Below are positions 1-9,019 of a stretch of 64,000 nt of DNA, one piece after another. A model generated the notes under the pieces. The model saw only the letters and a program-made list of their open reading frames with translations. It ran no database searches and had not been told where the DNA came from. The number at the start of each line of letters is the position of its first letter. Position 1 is the stretch's first letter. The position numbers and the translations under genes are program-made. The DNA comes from Ornithinimicrobium avium (lineage in GTDB: Bacteria > Actinomycetota > Actinomycetes > Actinomycetales > Dermatophilaceae), in contig NZ_CP031229.1 of the NCBI RefSeq assembly GCF_003351765.1, forward strand, positions 558,001 through 622,000, read 5' to 3'.

Positions 1-708
1 TCAGTCCTCCCCGGCGAGCTCCAGCAACGCGTCCAGGTCGGTGATCGTGACGCGTCCACCCGGGCGCTGGGCGATGACGCCGGTGTCGGTCAGCCGGCGC
101 AGCTGCCGGCTGAGCGACTCCGGCGTGGTGTCGAGCAGCGAGGCGATGTCCTTCTTGGCCAGGGGAAGGGTCACCGTGGGGCCGTCGCCGGTGTGCCGTG
201 CGGGCAGCGAGACGAGGTAGGCGGCCAGCCGCGAGGAGACGTCGCCGCTGATGACGGACGCCAGCCGGGCCTCGGTCTCATCCAGCCGCCGGCTCACGCC
301 CTGCAGCAGCCGCAGCCCGACGCTGGGGTGCTCGCGGAGCAGCCGGTCGAGGTCGGCGTGCCGGAAGACGCACATGCTGCCGGTCTCCATCGCCGTGGCG
401 AAGTGGTCGGGGCGCGCCCCGCTGATGAACGCCGACTCGCCGGCGAAGTCCCCGGGACCCAGCACCCGCACGATCTGCTCGTGGCCGTCCGGGCTCACCC
501 GGGAGATCTTGACCCGACCGGTGTGCACCACCATCAGCTGGGAGACGTCCGAGCCGGGGGCGTAGACCTGGTCGTCCTTGTCGACCCGCGTCGGCCTCGC
601 CACCTGGGCCACCTCGACCTGCTCCTCGTGGGTCAGACCCTGGAAGAGCGGCACGCGGGCCACGCACAGGTCGTCCTGCGCGGCCATGGGCAGCTCGATC
701 ATCGTCAT
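1..708 (-). CDS. Crp/Fnr family transcriptional regulator
   Basis: This is a complete 235-residue regulator. An N-terminal cyclic-nucleotide-type beta-roll covers about residues 20-120, a dimerisation helix about 125-160, and a C-terminal winged helix follows. The recognition helix at about 195-206 contains PESLSR, the E-x-x-S-R pattern of FNR-type proteins that read TTGAT-like half sites. Only two cysteines are present (15 and 113), so it lacks the four-cysteine cluster of classical oxygen-sensing Fnr; a haem or nucleotide ligand is possible but not visible. It follows the 719-1093 gene by 10 bases and is probably co-transcribed with it. The nearby nitric oxide reductase and Cox genes are plausible targets by inference only. 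Met3 or Met8 are alternative starts. Confidence 0.9.
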   Translation of the reverse strand: MTMIELPMAAQDDLCVARVPLFQGLTHEEQVEVAQVARPTRVDKDDQVYAPGSDVSQLMVVHTGRVKISRVSPDGHEQIVRVLGPGDFAGESAFISGARPDHFATAMETGSMCVFRHADLDRLLREHPSVGLRLLQGVSRRLDETEARLASVISGDVSSRLAAYLVSLPARHTGDGPTVTLPLAKKDIASLLDTTPESLSRQLRRLTDTGVIAQRPGGRVTITDLDALLELAGED

Positions 709-718
709 GGGGCCCCGG

Positions 719-1093
719 TCAGCCGATGGGGCGGCAGTCGTTGCCGCACTCGCTGTCGTGGTCCTCGTGGCCCGACCACGACGATGCGCGGTGGAGCACC
801 GCGGTGCTCGGCGTGATCCGCAGCGCGCCGGCCTCGTCCAGCACGCCCTCGCCGTCCACGATGAGGGTGTAGCCGCCGCGCTCCCGCGGCGGCATCAGCA
901 CCGTCACCGCGGGCCGGTCGCCCACCGTCCGCCGCGCGGTCCTCCCGGGCTCTTCGAGGACGACGACGCCCTCCACGAGCTCGGGGAAGACCTCGGCCAC
1001 GTGAGGGCGTGGCTCGCCGGCCGTCAGCAGGTATGCGGTGTCGTGGCGTCCGAGCGCCTCGCCGAGCGCCGTCAGGTCCACCGGGATGCTCAT
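719..1093 (-). CDS. Pyridoxamine 5'-phosphate oxidase-like split-barrel protein
   Basis: This 124-residue protein resembles the small split beta-barrel (PNPOx-like) proteins of actinobacteria, many of which bind flavin or F420. No catalytic residue can be assigned by eye. The C-terminus carries a short C-G-N-D-C motif that might bind metal or form a disulfide. The start is the ATG at 1093, only 30 bases from the divergent mocA-like start, so the two promoters must overlap. The crp/fnr gene lies 10 bases downstream, suggesting a two-gene operon. The family call is moderate and the substrate is unknown. Confidence 0.7.
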   Translation of the reverse strand: MSIPVDLTALGEALGRHDTAYLLTAGEPRPHVAEVFPELVEGVVVLEEPGRTARRTVGDRPAVTVLMPPRERGGYTLIVDGEGVLDEAGALRITPSTAVLHRASSWSGHEDHDSECGNDCRPIG

Positions 1094-1123
1094 GGCCCCA
1101 TCATGCCCGGCACACTGGGGGAC

Positions 1124-1720
1124 ATGCCTGCCACCCCCGACCCGCGCACCACCGGTCTGCTCCTCGCCGCAGGGGCCGGCCGCCGCTACGGCGGGCCCAA
1201 GGCGCTCGTGGTCGAGGACGGCGAGCCGTGGGTGGTGCGCACCGCCCGTGCCCTGCTCGACGGCGGCTGCGCCGACGTCCTCGTGGTCACCGGGGCGGAC
1301 GCCGACCAGGTCGAGGAGCTGCTCGCCACCCACGAGGGCAGCAGGGTCGCCACCACCCGGTGCGGCACCTGGGAGGAAGGCATGGGCGAGTCGCTGCGCG
1401 CCGGCCTCACCGCCCTGGCCACCCGGGGCCGCGCGGTGCCGCTCCGTGTCCTCGTCCACCTGGTGGACCTGCCGGACGTCGGCGCCGACGTCGTCGCCCG
1501 CGTCCTCGCGTCCCGGGGAGGCGGCACCGACGACCTGGCCCGCGCGGCCTACGACGGGCGCCCCGGGCACCCGGTCCTGCTGGGCCGGGACCACTGGCAG
1601 CGCGCCCTGGCTGACGCCAGCGGGGACGCGGGCGCGCGCACCTACCTGAGGCGGGCCACGCCATACCTCGTCGAGTGCGGCGACCTGTCCACCGGACGGG
1701 ACGTCGACACCAGGGAGTGA
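1124..1720 (+). CDS. MobA/MocA-like nucleotidyltransferase
   Basis: The 198-residue protein begins with the nucleotidyltransferase signature L-A-A-G-A-G-R-R-Y-G-G-P-K at about residues 13-25, typical of NTP_transf_3 enzymes that attach CMP or GMP to molybdopterin. Enzymes of the xanthine/CO dehydrogenase family need molybdopterin cytosine dinucleotide. Because this gene leads a run of coxD, coxE and coxI-like genes, a MocA-type cytidylyltransferase role is the best inference. The central LVDLPDV motif supplies the usual metal-binding aspartate. ATG 1124 was chosen because it gives the family's N-terminus; an in-frame ATG lies at 1103. Confidence 0.85.
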   Translation: MPATPDPRTTGLLLAAGAGRRYGGPKALVVEDGEPWVVRTARALLDGGCADVLVVTGADADQVEELLATHEGSRVATTRCGTWEEGMGESLRAGLTALATRGRAVPLRVLVHLVDLPDVGADVVARVLASRGGGTDDLARAAYDGRPGHPVLLGRDHWQRALADASGDAGARTYLRRATPYLVECGDLSTGRDVDTRE

Positions 1721-1763
1721 CCGCCGGCCGGAGAACGCGGCGAGCGTGCGCCATACTCGCCCC

Positions 1764-2645
1764 ATGCAGGCCGCCGACGTCTTCGCCAGCCCCCGGTCGC
1801 TCGCCGACGCCCTCGGGGGCACCGGCTACCTGGCCGACGACGGCCTGGCCACCGTGGCCTGGCTCGGCCGCAGGCTGGGCCGCCCGATCCTGCTCGAGGG
1901 GGAGCCGGGCACCGGCAAGACCGCGCTGGCCGAAGGGGTCGCCGAGCTGCTGGACGTGCCGGTGGTGCGGCTGCAGTGCTACGAGGGGATCGAGGCCAGC
2001 CAGGCCCTCTACGACTGGGACTTTCCCCGCCAGATCCTGCACCTGCGCGCGGTCGAGGCGGCTGGCGCGGGTGACGGACGCGACGTGGAGGCCGAGCTGT
2101 TCACCGACCGCTTCCTGCTGCCGCGTCCCATCCTGCGCGCCCTCCGGGAGCCGTGCGTGCTGCTCATCGACGAGGTCGACCGTGCCGACGACGAGTTCGA
2201 GGCATTCCTGCTCGAGGTGCTCTCCACCTGGTCGGTGACCATCCCCGAGCTCGGCACGGTCGCGGCGGCCGAGCCGCCCTTCACCGTGCTCACCTCCAAC
2301 CGGACCCGCGAGCTGCACGACGCGCTCAAGCGCCGCTGCCTCTACCACTGGATCGACCACCCGGGGCTGGAGCGCGAGCTGGCGATCGTGCGCTCGCGGC
2401 TGCCCGGGGTCGACCAGGCGCTGGCGGCCCAGGTCGTCGAGGTGGTCCAGCGGCTGCGCGCCGAGGAGGACCTCGTCAAGACGCCCGGCGTCGCCGAGAC
2501 CCTCGACTGGGCGCGGGCGCTGCAGGCGCTCGGCGTCAGCCGGCTCGACCCCGAGGTGGCGGCCAGCACCCTGGGCGCGGCCGTGAAGTACCGCGAGGAC
2601 GCCGAGCGCGTCCGCGTCGCGCTCGACCGGATGCTCACCCCCTGA
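1764..2645 (+). CDS. coxD: MoxR-family AAA ATPase, CoxD-like
   Basis: This 293-residue AAA+ ATPase has Walker A GEPGTGKT at residues 46-53 and Walker B with LLIDEVD at about 132-140. It belongs to the MoxR group, and CoxD proteins of this group help mature the active site of CO-dehydrogenase-type enzymes together with a von Willebrand partner. That partner (CoxE-like) starts 10 bases downstream, which supports the assignment. ATG 1764 is preferred over GTG 1746 because a CATACT element lies six bases upstream, the spacing seen at many leaderless starts in this window. Confidence 0.9.
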   Translation: MQAADVFASPRSLADALGGTGYLADDGLATVAWLGRRLGRPILLEGEPGTGKTALAEGVAELLDVPVVRLQCYEGIEASQALYDWDFPRQILHLRAVEAAGAGDGRDVEAELFTDRFLLPRPILRALREPCVLLIDEVDRADDEFEAFLLEVLSTWSVTIPELGTVAAAEPPFTVLTSNRTRELHDALKRRCLYHWIDHPGLERELAIVRSRLPGVDQALAAQVVEVVQRLRAEEDLVKTPGVAETLDWARALQALGVSRLDPEVAASTLGAAVKYREDAERVRVALDRMLTP

Positions 2646-2655
2646 CCGGTATGCC

Positions 2656-3813
2656 GTGAGCTCGCCCGTGCAGCAGCCGCACCAGGTCGACGGCTGGGAC
2701 GCCGCCCAGACCCTGGGCGGCTTCGCGCGAGCCTGCCGGGCGGCGGGGATGCCGGTGACCGCGGACCGCGAGCGCACCTTCCTGTCCGCCTGCGCGGCGC
2801 TGGGCCTGGCCCGGCGCGACGACGTCTACTGGGCCGGACGGGCCACCCTCACCGCCTCGCCGGCCGACGTGGAGCCCTACGACCGGGTGTTCACCGGGTG
2901 GTTCGGGGGCCGGCCGATGCACGCCGTCAGCCAGCACGAGGTGGCCCGCTCCACCACCGTGCAGGCCGCGCTGGAGGAGTCGGCCCCGGGTGACGGGAAG
3001 GACGGCGGCTCCGAGGACGTGGTGCGTGCCGCCGCCTCCACCGAGGAGGTCCTGCGCCACCGGGACGTCGCCGGCCTGTCCCCCGCCGACCGGGCCGCGC
3101 TGCGCCGGCAGTTCGCCACGCTGCGCCCGCGCCCGCCGACCCGCCCGGCGCGCCGCCACGTGCCCGCCCACCACGGCACCGTGGACGGTCGCGCCACCGC
3201 CCGCCTGCACCTGCGCCACCTGGGGGAGCCGGCGCGGATCCGCTACCGCCGCCGGGGACGGCGCGCGCGGAAGGTGGTGCTGCTCGTGGACGTCAGCGGG
3301 TCGATGAGCGCCTACGCCGACGCGCTGCTGCGGCTGGCGCACGTCATGGTCCAGGCCGCGCCGCGCACCACGGAGGTCTTCACCGTCGGCACCCGGCTGA
3401 CGCACGTCACGAGGGCCCTGCGCGAGCGGGACCCGGACCGGGCGCTGCTGGCCGCCGGCGAGGCCGTGCCCGACTGGTCGGGCGGCACCCGGCTGGGGGA
3501 GTCCGTCGGGGTCTTCCTGCGCCGCTTCGGCCGGCGCGGCATGGCGCGCGGCGCGGTCGTGGTGATCTTCAGCGACGGCTGGGAGCGGGAGCGACCCGAG
3601 CTCCTCGGCGAGCAGGTGCGGCGGCTGCGGACCCTGGCCCACAGGGTGGTCTGGGTGAACCCCCACCGGGGCAAGACCGGCTACCTGCCGGTGCAGGCCG
3701 GGATCGTGGCCTGCCTGCCGCACGTCGACGCGTTCGTCGCCGGTCATTCCCTGGCCGCCTTCGAGGAGGTCCTGGACGTCGTCGCCGGGGCTCAACGTCC
3801 TGGAGGGCCTTGA
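2656..3813 (+). CDS. coxE: VWA domain-containing protein, CoxE-like
   Basis: The 385-residue protein carries a von Willebrand factor A domain in its C-terminal half with a complete metal-ion-dependent adhesion motif, D-V-S-G-S at residues 212-216, and a second conserved aspartate in FSDGW. The N-terminal region is arginine-rich and helical, as in CoxE proteins. CoxE works with the AAA ATPase CoxD during insertion of sulfur or metal into the molybdenum hydroxylase active site. It starts with GTG 10 bases after coxD, so the pair is very likely one transcript. Confidence 0.9.
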   Translation: MSSPVQQPHQVDGWDAAQTLGGFARACRAAGMPVTADRERTFLSACAALGLARRDDVYWAGRATLTASPADVEPYDRVFTGWFGGRPMHAVSQHEVARSTTVQAALEESAPGDGKDGGSEDVVRAAASTEEVLRHRDVAGLSPADRAALRRQFATLRPRPPTRPARRHVPAHHGTVDGRATARLHLRHLGEPARIRYRRRGRRARKVVLLVDVSGSMSAYADALLRLAHVMVQAAPRTTEVFTVGTRLTHVTRALRERDPDRALLAAGEAVPDWSGGTRLGESVGVFLRRFGRRGMARGAVVVIFSDGWERERPELLGEQVRRLRTLAHRVVWVNPHRGKTGYLPVQAGIVACLPHVDAFVAGHSLAAFEEVLDVVAGAQRPGGP

Positions 3814-3834
3814 CCCGCCGTGGGATGCTGAGGC

Positions 3835-4992
3835 ATGCGTGACGTTCTTGATGAGCTCCTCGCCTGGTGGCGGGCCGGGGAGCAGGTGGCGCTGGGGACC
3901 GTGGTCGGCACCTGGTCCTCGGCGCCGCGGCAGCCGGGCGCCGCCATGGTCGTGGGCGTCGGGGGAGAGGCGGTGGGCTCGGTCTCCGGAGGGTGCGTGG
4001 AGGGCGCGGTCTACGAGCTGGGCGAGCAGGTCATCGGCTCGGGCGCGCCGGTGCTGCAGCGCTACGGCGTCTCCGACGACGAGGCGATGGGCGTGGGCCT
4101 GACCTGCGGCGGGATCCTGGACGTCTTCGTGGAGCGCGTCTCCCCGCAGGACTTCCCCGAGCTGGGCGAGATCGCCGAGGACATCGACGCGGGCCGGCCG
4201 GTCGCGGTGGCGACGGTCGTGGCGCACCCCGACGCCGCATACCTCGGGCGGCACCTGGTGATCCGTCCGGAGGGGGAGGAGCCGGCCGGGACGCTGGGCA
4301 GCGAGCGGATCGACCACTCGGTCGTCGACGACGCGCGGGGGATGCTCGCGCAGGGGCGGACCGGGACGATCGAGTACGGCCCCGAGGGCGAGAGGCGCGG
4401 CGAGGGGATGCGCGTCTTCGTCGCCTCCTACGCGCCCAAGCCACGGATGCTCGTCTTCGGCGCCATCGACTTCGCGGCGGCCGTGGCTCGGGTCGGCAGC
4501 TTCCTGGGCTACCACGTCACCGTGTGCGACGCACGACCCGTCTTCGCGACCCGCACCCGCTTCCCGCAGGCCGACGAGGTCGTGGTCACGTGGCCGCACC
4601 GCTACGTCGCCGAGGAGCTGGCGGCAGGGCGGCTCGACTCCCGCACCGTCGCCTGCGTCCTGACCCACGACCCGAAGTTCGACGTGCCCCTGCTGGAGAT
4701 CCTGCTCGGCGAGGACGCGCCGGACCTGGCCTACATCGGTGCGATGGGATCCCGGCGCACCCACGAGGACCGGCTGGCCCGGCTGCGCGAGGCGGGACTG
4801 AGCGAGGACCACCTGGCCCGGCTGCGCAGCCCCATCGGGCTCGACCTCGGCGCGCGCACCCCGGAGGAGACGGCCGTGAGCATCGCGGCGGAGATCATCC
4901 AGGACCGCTGGGGCGGCGGCGGCGAACCGCTGACCACGACCCGGGGCCCGATCCACCGGCACGGCTGGGTGGAGGCCGCGCCGAGCATTTGA
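3835..4992 (+). CDS. XdhC/CoxI family protein
   Basis: This 385-residue protein has the N-terminal XdhC/CoxI domain (W-S-S-A-P-R-Q-P-G near residue 28 and S-V-S-G-G-C-V-E-G near 55) and a C-terminal Rossmann-like XdhC_C domain starting with MLVFGAIDFAA. XdhC proteins bind and sulfurate the molybdenum cofactor before it is inserted into xanthine or CO dehydrogenases. The gene follows coxE by 21 bases and ends the first half of the cox locus. The structural subunits lie about 4.5 kb downstream, beyond the nitric oxide reductase genes. Confidence 0.9.
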   Translation: MRDVLDELLAWWRAGEQVALGTVVGTWSSAPRQPGAAMVVGVGGEAVGSVSGGCVEGAVYELGEQVIGSGAPVLQRYGVSDDEAMGVGLTCGGILDVFVERVSPQDFPELGEIAEDIDAGRPVAVATVVAHPDAAYLGRHLVIRPEGEEPAGTLGSERIDHSVVDDARGMLAQGRTGTIEYGPEGERRGEGMRVFVASYAPKPRMLVFGAIDFAAAVARVGSFLGYHVTVCDARPVFATRTRFPQADEVVVTWPHRYVAEELAAGRLDSRTVACVLTHDPKFDVPLLEILLGEDAPDLAYIGAMGSRRTHEDRLARLREAGLSEDHLARLRSPIGLDLGARTPEETAVSIAAEIIQDRWGGGGEPLTTTRGPIHRHGWVEAAPSI

Positions 4993-5115
4993 AGGGTCCC
5001 TGACCTGCTTTAAAAGGAGTACGAACATCGGGTAGCGAGGGTCTTCCGGCTGCGCTATGGTGCTTCCAGCCTTCATCCAGGCGGGTCCGGCCCGCACACG
5101 AGAACGGGGACGAGC

Positions 5116-7545
5116 ATGGCGGTCGTCGACGAGCGTCAGGAGGTCCAGGAGGGCGGCCGAGCAGAGCTCCCGATCTCCAAGGGATGGGTCCAGGGCATCG
5201 CCCTGGTCTTCGTGTTCGGGTTCACGGTGATGGGCATCCTCGCCGCCCGCACCTACACCGACTCGATGCCGCAGCCGCAGACCGTGGTCAGCTCCTCGGG
5301 GGAGACCGTCTACACCTCCGAGGACATCACCTCGGGCCAGCAGATCTTCCTGCGGCGGGGCCTGCAGCAGTACGGCTCGGTGATGGGGCACGGCGGCTAC
5401 CTCGGGCCGGACTTCACGGCCGAGTACCTGCGCCTGTCCAGCGACAACGTCGCCCAGCAGCTGACCGATGCCGGCGTCCAGGACCCGACGGCCGCCACCG
5501 TGGAGATGATGCGGACCAACCGCTACGACGCCGCGACCGGCACGCTGGTGCTGACGCCGGAGCAGGTCGTCGCCTTCGAGGACATCACGGCGCACTACGC
5601 GGCCTACCTCGGGGAGGACTCCACCAAGTACGGGTTCATCCCGCGGATGATCACCGACCCGCAGGAGATCCACGACATCACCGCCTTCTTCGGGTGGACG
5701 GCGTGGGCGGCGGCGGCCGAGCGCCCCGGGCACGACTACTCCTACACGAACAACTGGCCCCCCGAGACCCGTGTCGCCAACGCCCCGACCGCGGACATCC
5801 TCGTCTGGTCGGCGATGTCGCTGGTCGCCCTCCTCGCCGGCCTGGGCGCGCTCTTCGCCCTCTACGGGCGGTGGAGCCGCAAGATCGGCTGGCACGGGTC
5901 GGAGATGCCGTCGCTGGCCTTCCGGCAGCCGGGCGACGTGGAGATCACCCCCTCCCAGCGGGTGACCGCCTGGTTCTTCCTCGTCGTCGCCGTGCTCTTC
6001 GTCGTCCAGGCCATGCTCGGGGGCGCCGTCGAGCACTACCGCGCCGACCTGGCCAGCTTCTTCGGGTTCGACCTGGCGCGGATCCTGCCCTTCAACCTGG
6101 CCCGCACCTGGCACGTCCAGCTCTCCCTGCTCTGGACCGTCGGGTCGCTGCTGGCCGCCGGCATCTTCCTGGCGCCGATCATCTCCGGGCGCGAGCCCAG
6201 GAGGCAGTCCTGGCTCGCCGTCGCGCTGCTGGTGGCCCTGGCGATCGTGGTCGGCGGCACCATGGTGGGCACCGCGCTGAGCACCTTCGGCGTCTCGTGG
6301 GCCAAGGGCTCGATCTTCGCCGACCAGCAGTGGGAGTACCTCGACCTGCCCCGCTTCTGGCAGATCCTGCTCGTCATCGGACTGGTCCTGTGGTTCGTCA
6401 TCATCTTCCGGGCGATCCGGTCCCGGCTGCGGACCGAGAGCAAGCTCAACATGCCGTGGCTGTTCTTCTACGCCGGCCTGGCGATCCCCGCCTTCTACGC
6501 AGTGGGCCTGCTGGCCGGCACCGAGACGCACCTGACGGTCGCCGAGTTCTGGCGGTTCTGGGTCGTCCACCTGTGGGTCGAGGACTTCCTGGAGCTGTTC
6601 ACCACCGTCCAGGTCGCCTACATCTTCGTCATGCTCGGCGTGGTCCGGCGCAAGATCGCGATCCAGATCATCTTCCTCGACGTGATCCTCTACTCCGTCG
6701 GCGGCGTGCTGGGCACGATGCACCACCTGTACTTCTCCGGCACGCCGGTGGAGCACATGGCCCTCGGTGCGTTCTTCTCCGCGCTCGAGGTCATCCCGCT
6801 GACCTTCCTCACCGTCGAGGCCTGGACCTTCCTGCAGCTGGGGGCCCGTCAGGAGTCGCGCAGCAGCGCCCCGTTCCCGCACCGGTGGGCCGTCATGTTC
6901 CTGGTGGCCGTCGGGTTCTGGAACTTCGTGGGCGCGGGCATCTTCGGCTTCCTCATCAACCTGCCGATCGTCTCCTACTTCCAGATCGGCACGGCGCTGA
7001 CGGCCAACCACGCGCACGGCTCGATGATGGGCGTATACGGCATGCTCGCCGTCGGCCTGGCGCTGTTCGCGCTGCGCTACATCATCCCGCCCGGCCGCTG
7101 GCCGGAGAGGTGGGCCAGGTTCTCCTTCTGGGCACTCAACATCGGGCTCGCCTGGATGGTCTTCGCCACCCTGCTGCCGCTCGGCGTCGTGCAGCTGTGG
7201 TCCTCGGTCAACGACGGCTACTACGAGGCCCGCACGCTGGGCTACATCTCCCAGCCGGGCAACGCGGTGCTGGAGTGGATGCGGATGCCCGGCGACGTCG
7301 TCCTCATCCTCGGGGCGCTGGCCTTTTTGTGGATCGCGTGGATCGGGGTGCGGTACGCCCTGCCGGCCACGACCCACACGATGGAGCCCGAGACGCTCTT
7401 CGTCATCGAGACCGAGGAGGCCCGGCACGACCGCACCGGCCTGGGCGTCGACCCCGGCGAGGTCGTCGTCCCCAGCCGCTACGCCTCCGACCGCCGCAGT
7501 GCGCAGCCCGGGCCGCAGGACGGACCGGGGGGCGGGCGGCCGTGA
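5116..7545 (+). CDS. norB: Nitric oxide reductase, quinol-dependent single subunit (NorB/NorZ)
   Basis: This 809-residue membrane protein matches quinol-dependent nitric oxide reductase, which reduces two NO to N2O in the cytoplasmic membrane. An N-terminal transmembrane helix (about 22-45) and a hydrophilic domain to about residue 225 are followed by roughly 13 more helices. The haem and non-haem iron histidines appear in TWHVQ, HLWVEDF, GTMHHLY and NHAHGSMMG, in the order expected for the NorB fold. Length fits the fused qNOR type, and no norC partner is present. Its stop overlaps the next start (GTGA). The upstream gap shows no clear FNR or NsrR site by eye. NO detoxification is the likely role. 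Confidence 0.95.
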   Translation: MAVVDERQEVQEGGRAELPISKGWVQGIALVFVFGFTVMGILAARTYTDSMPQPQTVVSSSGETVYTSEDITSGQQIFLRRGLQQYGSVMGHGGYLGPDFTAEYLRLSSDNVAQQLTDAGVQDPTAATVEMMRTNRYDAATGTLVLTPEQVVAFEDITAHYAAYLGEDSTKYGFIPRMITDPQEIHDITAFFGWTAWAAAAERPGHDYSYTNNWPPETRVANAPTADILVWSAMSLVALLAGLGALFALYGRWSRKIGWHGSEMPSLAFRQPGDVEITPSQRVTAWFFLVVAVLFVVQAMLGGAVEHYRADLASFFGFDLARILPFNLARTWHVQLSLLWTVGSLLAAGIFLAPIISGREPRRQSWLAVALLVALAIVVGGTMVGTALSTFGVSWAKGSIFADQQWEYLDLPRFWQILLVIGLVLWFVIIFRAIRSRLRTESKLNMPWLFFYAGLAIPAFYAVGLLAGTETHLTVAEFWRFWVVHLWVEDFLELFTTVQVAYIFVMLGVVRRKIAIQIIFLDVILYSVGGVLGTMHHLYFSGTPVEHMALGAFFSALEVIPLTFLTVEAWTFLQLGARQESRSSAPFPHRWAVMFLVAVGFWNFVGAGIFGFLINLPIVSYFQIGTALTANHAHGSMMGVYGMLAVGLALFALRYIIPPGRWPERWARFSFWALNIGLAWMVFATLLPLGVVQLWSSVNDGYYEARTLGYISQPGNAVLEWMRMPGDVVLILGALAFLWIAWIGVRYALPATTHTMEPETLFVIETEEARHDRTGLGVDPGEVVVPSRYASDRRSAQPGPQDGPGGGRP

Positions 7546-8201
7546 CCGGCACCGTCGGGGTGATGGCGTGGCTCGCGGCCGGCTACTCGCTGGTCCTGCT
7601 GCTGGTGGCCTACGGCATCGACGTCATGGCCAGGCGCGCCTCGCGCAAGGTCGAGGAGACCGCGGCCGGCGGCTTCGTCTACCACGAGGACCACGACGCC
7701 TGGCTGTGCCCGGAGGACCAGTGGCTCTGGCCGCAGTCCTTCGACCCGGAGAACCGGGTGATGCGCTACCGGGGCAGCCCGAGCATCTGCAACTCCTGCC
7801 CGGTGAAGGACACCTGCACCAGCTCCAGCGACGGGCGGGAGGTGCGCCGCCAGGTGGACAGCTGGCCGGCCTCGGAGACCGCGCGCTTCCACCGCGGGAT
7901 CGCCTGCGCGGTCACGGTGCTGGCGGTGAGCTGGCCGGTCGCGACCGCGCTCACCCGGGCGGACTGGGTCGAGACCGCGCTGCTGCTCGGGGTGGCCCTG
8001 CTCGTCGCCGCGGGCTCGCTGCCGCTGTGGTCGCACCTGCGGCGCAGCCCCGCCGACCCCGCCGGCGCCTTCGTCCCGGTGCGCACCCTGGACGAGAACG
8101 TCCTGGAGCGCAGCCAGGCGGCACAGACCCACACGCGACGGCGCACCACATACGCCTCCGACCGCCGGGTGCCCGACCGCGGACGGGAGGCCGGCCGATG
8201 A
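7542..8201 (+). CDS. Membrane protein with cysteine motif, coupled to norB
   Basis: I do not recognise this 219-residue protein as a named family. It has an N-terminal membrane helix (about 7-25), a soluble segment rich in W, D and E, a cysteine cluster written C-N-S-C-P-V-K-D-T-C, and two hydrophobic segments at about 110-150. The cysteines, with a further one in WLCPED, could bind iron-sulfur or zinc. The GTG start overlaps the norB stop by four bases and the gene ends in an ATGA overlap with the slipin gene, so it belongs to the nor operon. A role in electron supply or assembly of NorB is inference. ATG 7563 is an alternative start. Confidence 0.75.
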   Translation: MTGTVGVMAWLAAGYSLVLLLVAYGIDVMARRASRKVEETAAGGFVYHEDHDAWLCPEDQWLWPQSFDPENRVMRYRGSPSICNSCPVKDTCTSSSDGREVRRQVDSWPASETARFHRGIACAVTVLAVSWPVATALTRADWVETALLLGVALLVAAGSLPLWSHLRRSPADPAGAFVPVRTLDENVLERSQAAQTHTRRRTTYASDRRVPDRGREAGR

Positions 8202-9019
8202 GCCCCAAGACCTGGGTGGTGCTCGCCTTCGTCCTCGTCCTCCTGGTGCTCCTCGTCGGCACCTCGCTGCGGATCCTCAAGGAGTACGAGCGTGGCGTGG
8301 CCTTCCGGCTCGGCCGGCTGCGCGGGCCGCTCGGCCCCGGGATCGTCGTGATCCTCCCGTGGGTGGACAAGCTGGTGCGGGTCGACCTGCGCGTGGTCAC
8401 CCTGACGATCCCTCCCCAGGAGGTGATCACCCGCGACAACGTCACCGCGAGGGTCAACGCCGTCGTGCTGTTCAGGGTGCTGGACCCCGTGCGCTCGGTG
8501 ATGAGCGTGGAGAACCACGCGGTGGCGACCTCGCAGATCGCGCAGACCACCCTGCGCTCCGTGGTCGGCCGCGCCGACCTGGACACCCTGCTCGCCCACC
8601 GGGACGACCTCAACGAGGACCTGGCCGCCTCGATCGCACGGCAGACCGAGCCGTGGGGCGTGCAGGTCGAGGTCGTCGAGCTCAAGGACGTGGAGATCCC
8701 CGAGATGATGCAGCGGGCCATGGCCAGGGAGGCCGAGGCCGAGCGGGAGCGCCGGGCCAAGGTCATCAGCGCGCGCGGCGAGCTGCAGGCCTCAGCCGAG
8801 CTGAGGGACGCCGCCATCACGCTCAGCGAGAGCCCGGCCTCGCTCCAGCTGCGCTACCTGCAGACGCTGCTGGAGCTGGGTGCGGACCAGAACTCCACGG
8901 TCGTCTTCCCGCTGCCGATGGACATCGTCCGGCCGTTCCTGGACACGGTGGCGGCCTCCCACGACGGACACCGCTCATCCTCCTCACGAAGGGTGGTCCA
9001 CGATGACCCCGAACTCTGA
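8198..9019 (+). CDS. Slipin / SPFH-domain membrane protein
   Basis: The 273-residue protein has one N-terminal transmembrane helix (about 4-24) and a stomatin/prohibitin (SPFH, Band 7) domain, with the characteristic Y-E-R-G-V-A-F-R-L-G-R stretch near residue 30 and the P-P-Q-E segment around 68. A charged helix rich in A, E and R follows. Slipins form oligomeric scaffolds in membrane microdomains. No NfeD partner gene is adjacent; instead it sits in the nor operon, with ATGA overlap upstream and a 17-base overlap with the next gene. The link to NO metabolism rests on context. Confidence 0.9.
   Translation: MSPKTWVVLAFVLVLLVLLVGTSLRILKEYERGVAFRLGRLRGPLGPGIVVILPWVDKLVRVDLRVVTLTIPPQEVITRDNVTARVNAVVLFRVLDPVRSVMSVENHAVATSQIAQTTLRSVVGRADLDTLLAHRDDLNEDLAASIARQTEPWGVQVEVVELKDVEIPEMMQRAMAREAEAERERRAKVISARGELQASAELRDAAITLSESPASLQLRYLQTLLELGADQNSTVVFPLPMDIVRPFLDTVAASHDGHRSSSSRRVVHDDPEL

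Noticed and set aside
4993..5115. FNR or NsrR operator upstream of norB
   Set aside because: No TTGAT-N4-ATCAA or clear NsrR palindrome is present; the AT-rich TTTAAAAGGAGT stretch is not enough.
2635..7428. 1597-residue open frame on the minus strand
   Set aside because: It is antisense to five clear genes, and its His/Gly/Arg/Glu-rich composition is the usual shadow of high-GC codon bias.
5184..8201. Single 1005-residue protein in frame with the norB-downstream gene
   Set aside because: Its first 786 codons are a shadow frame of norB; the real gene starts at GTG 7542.
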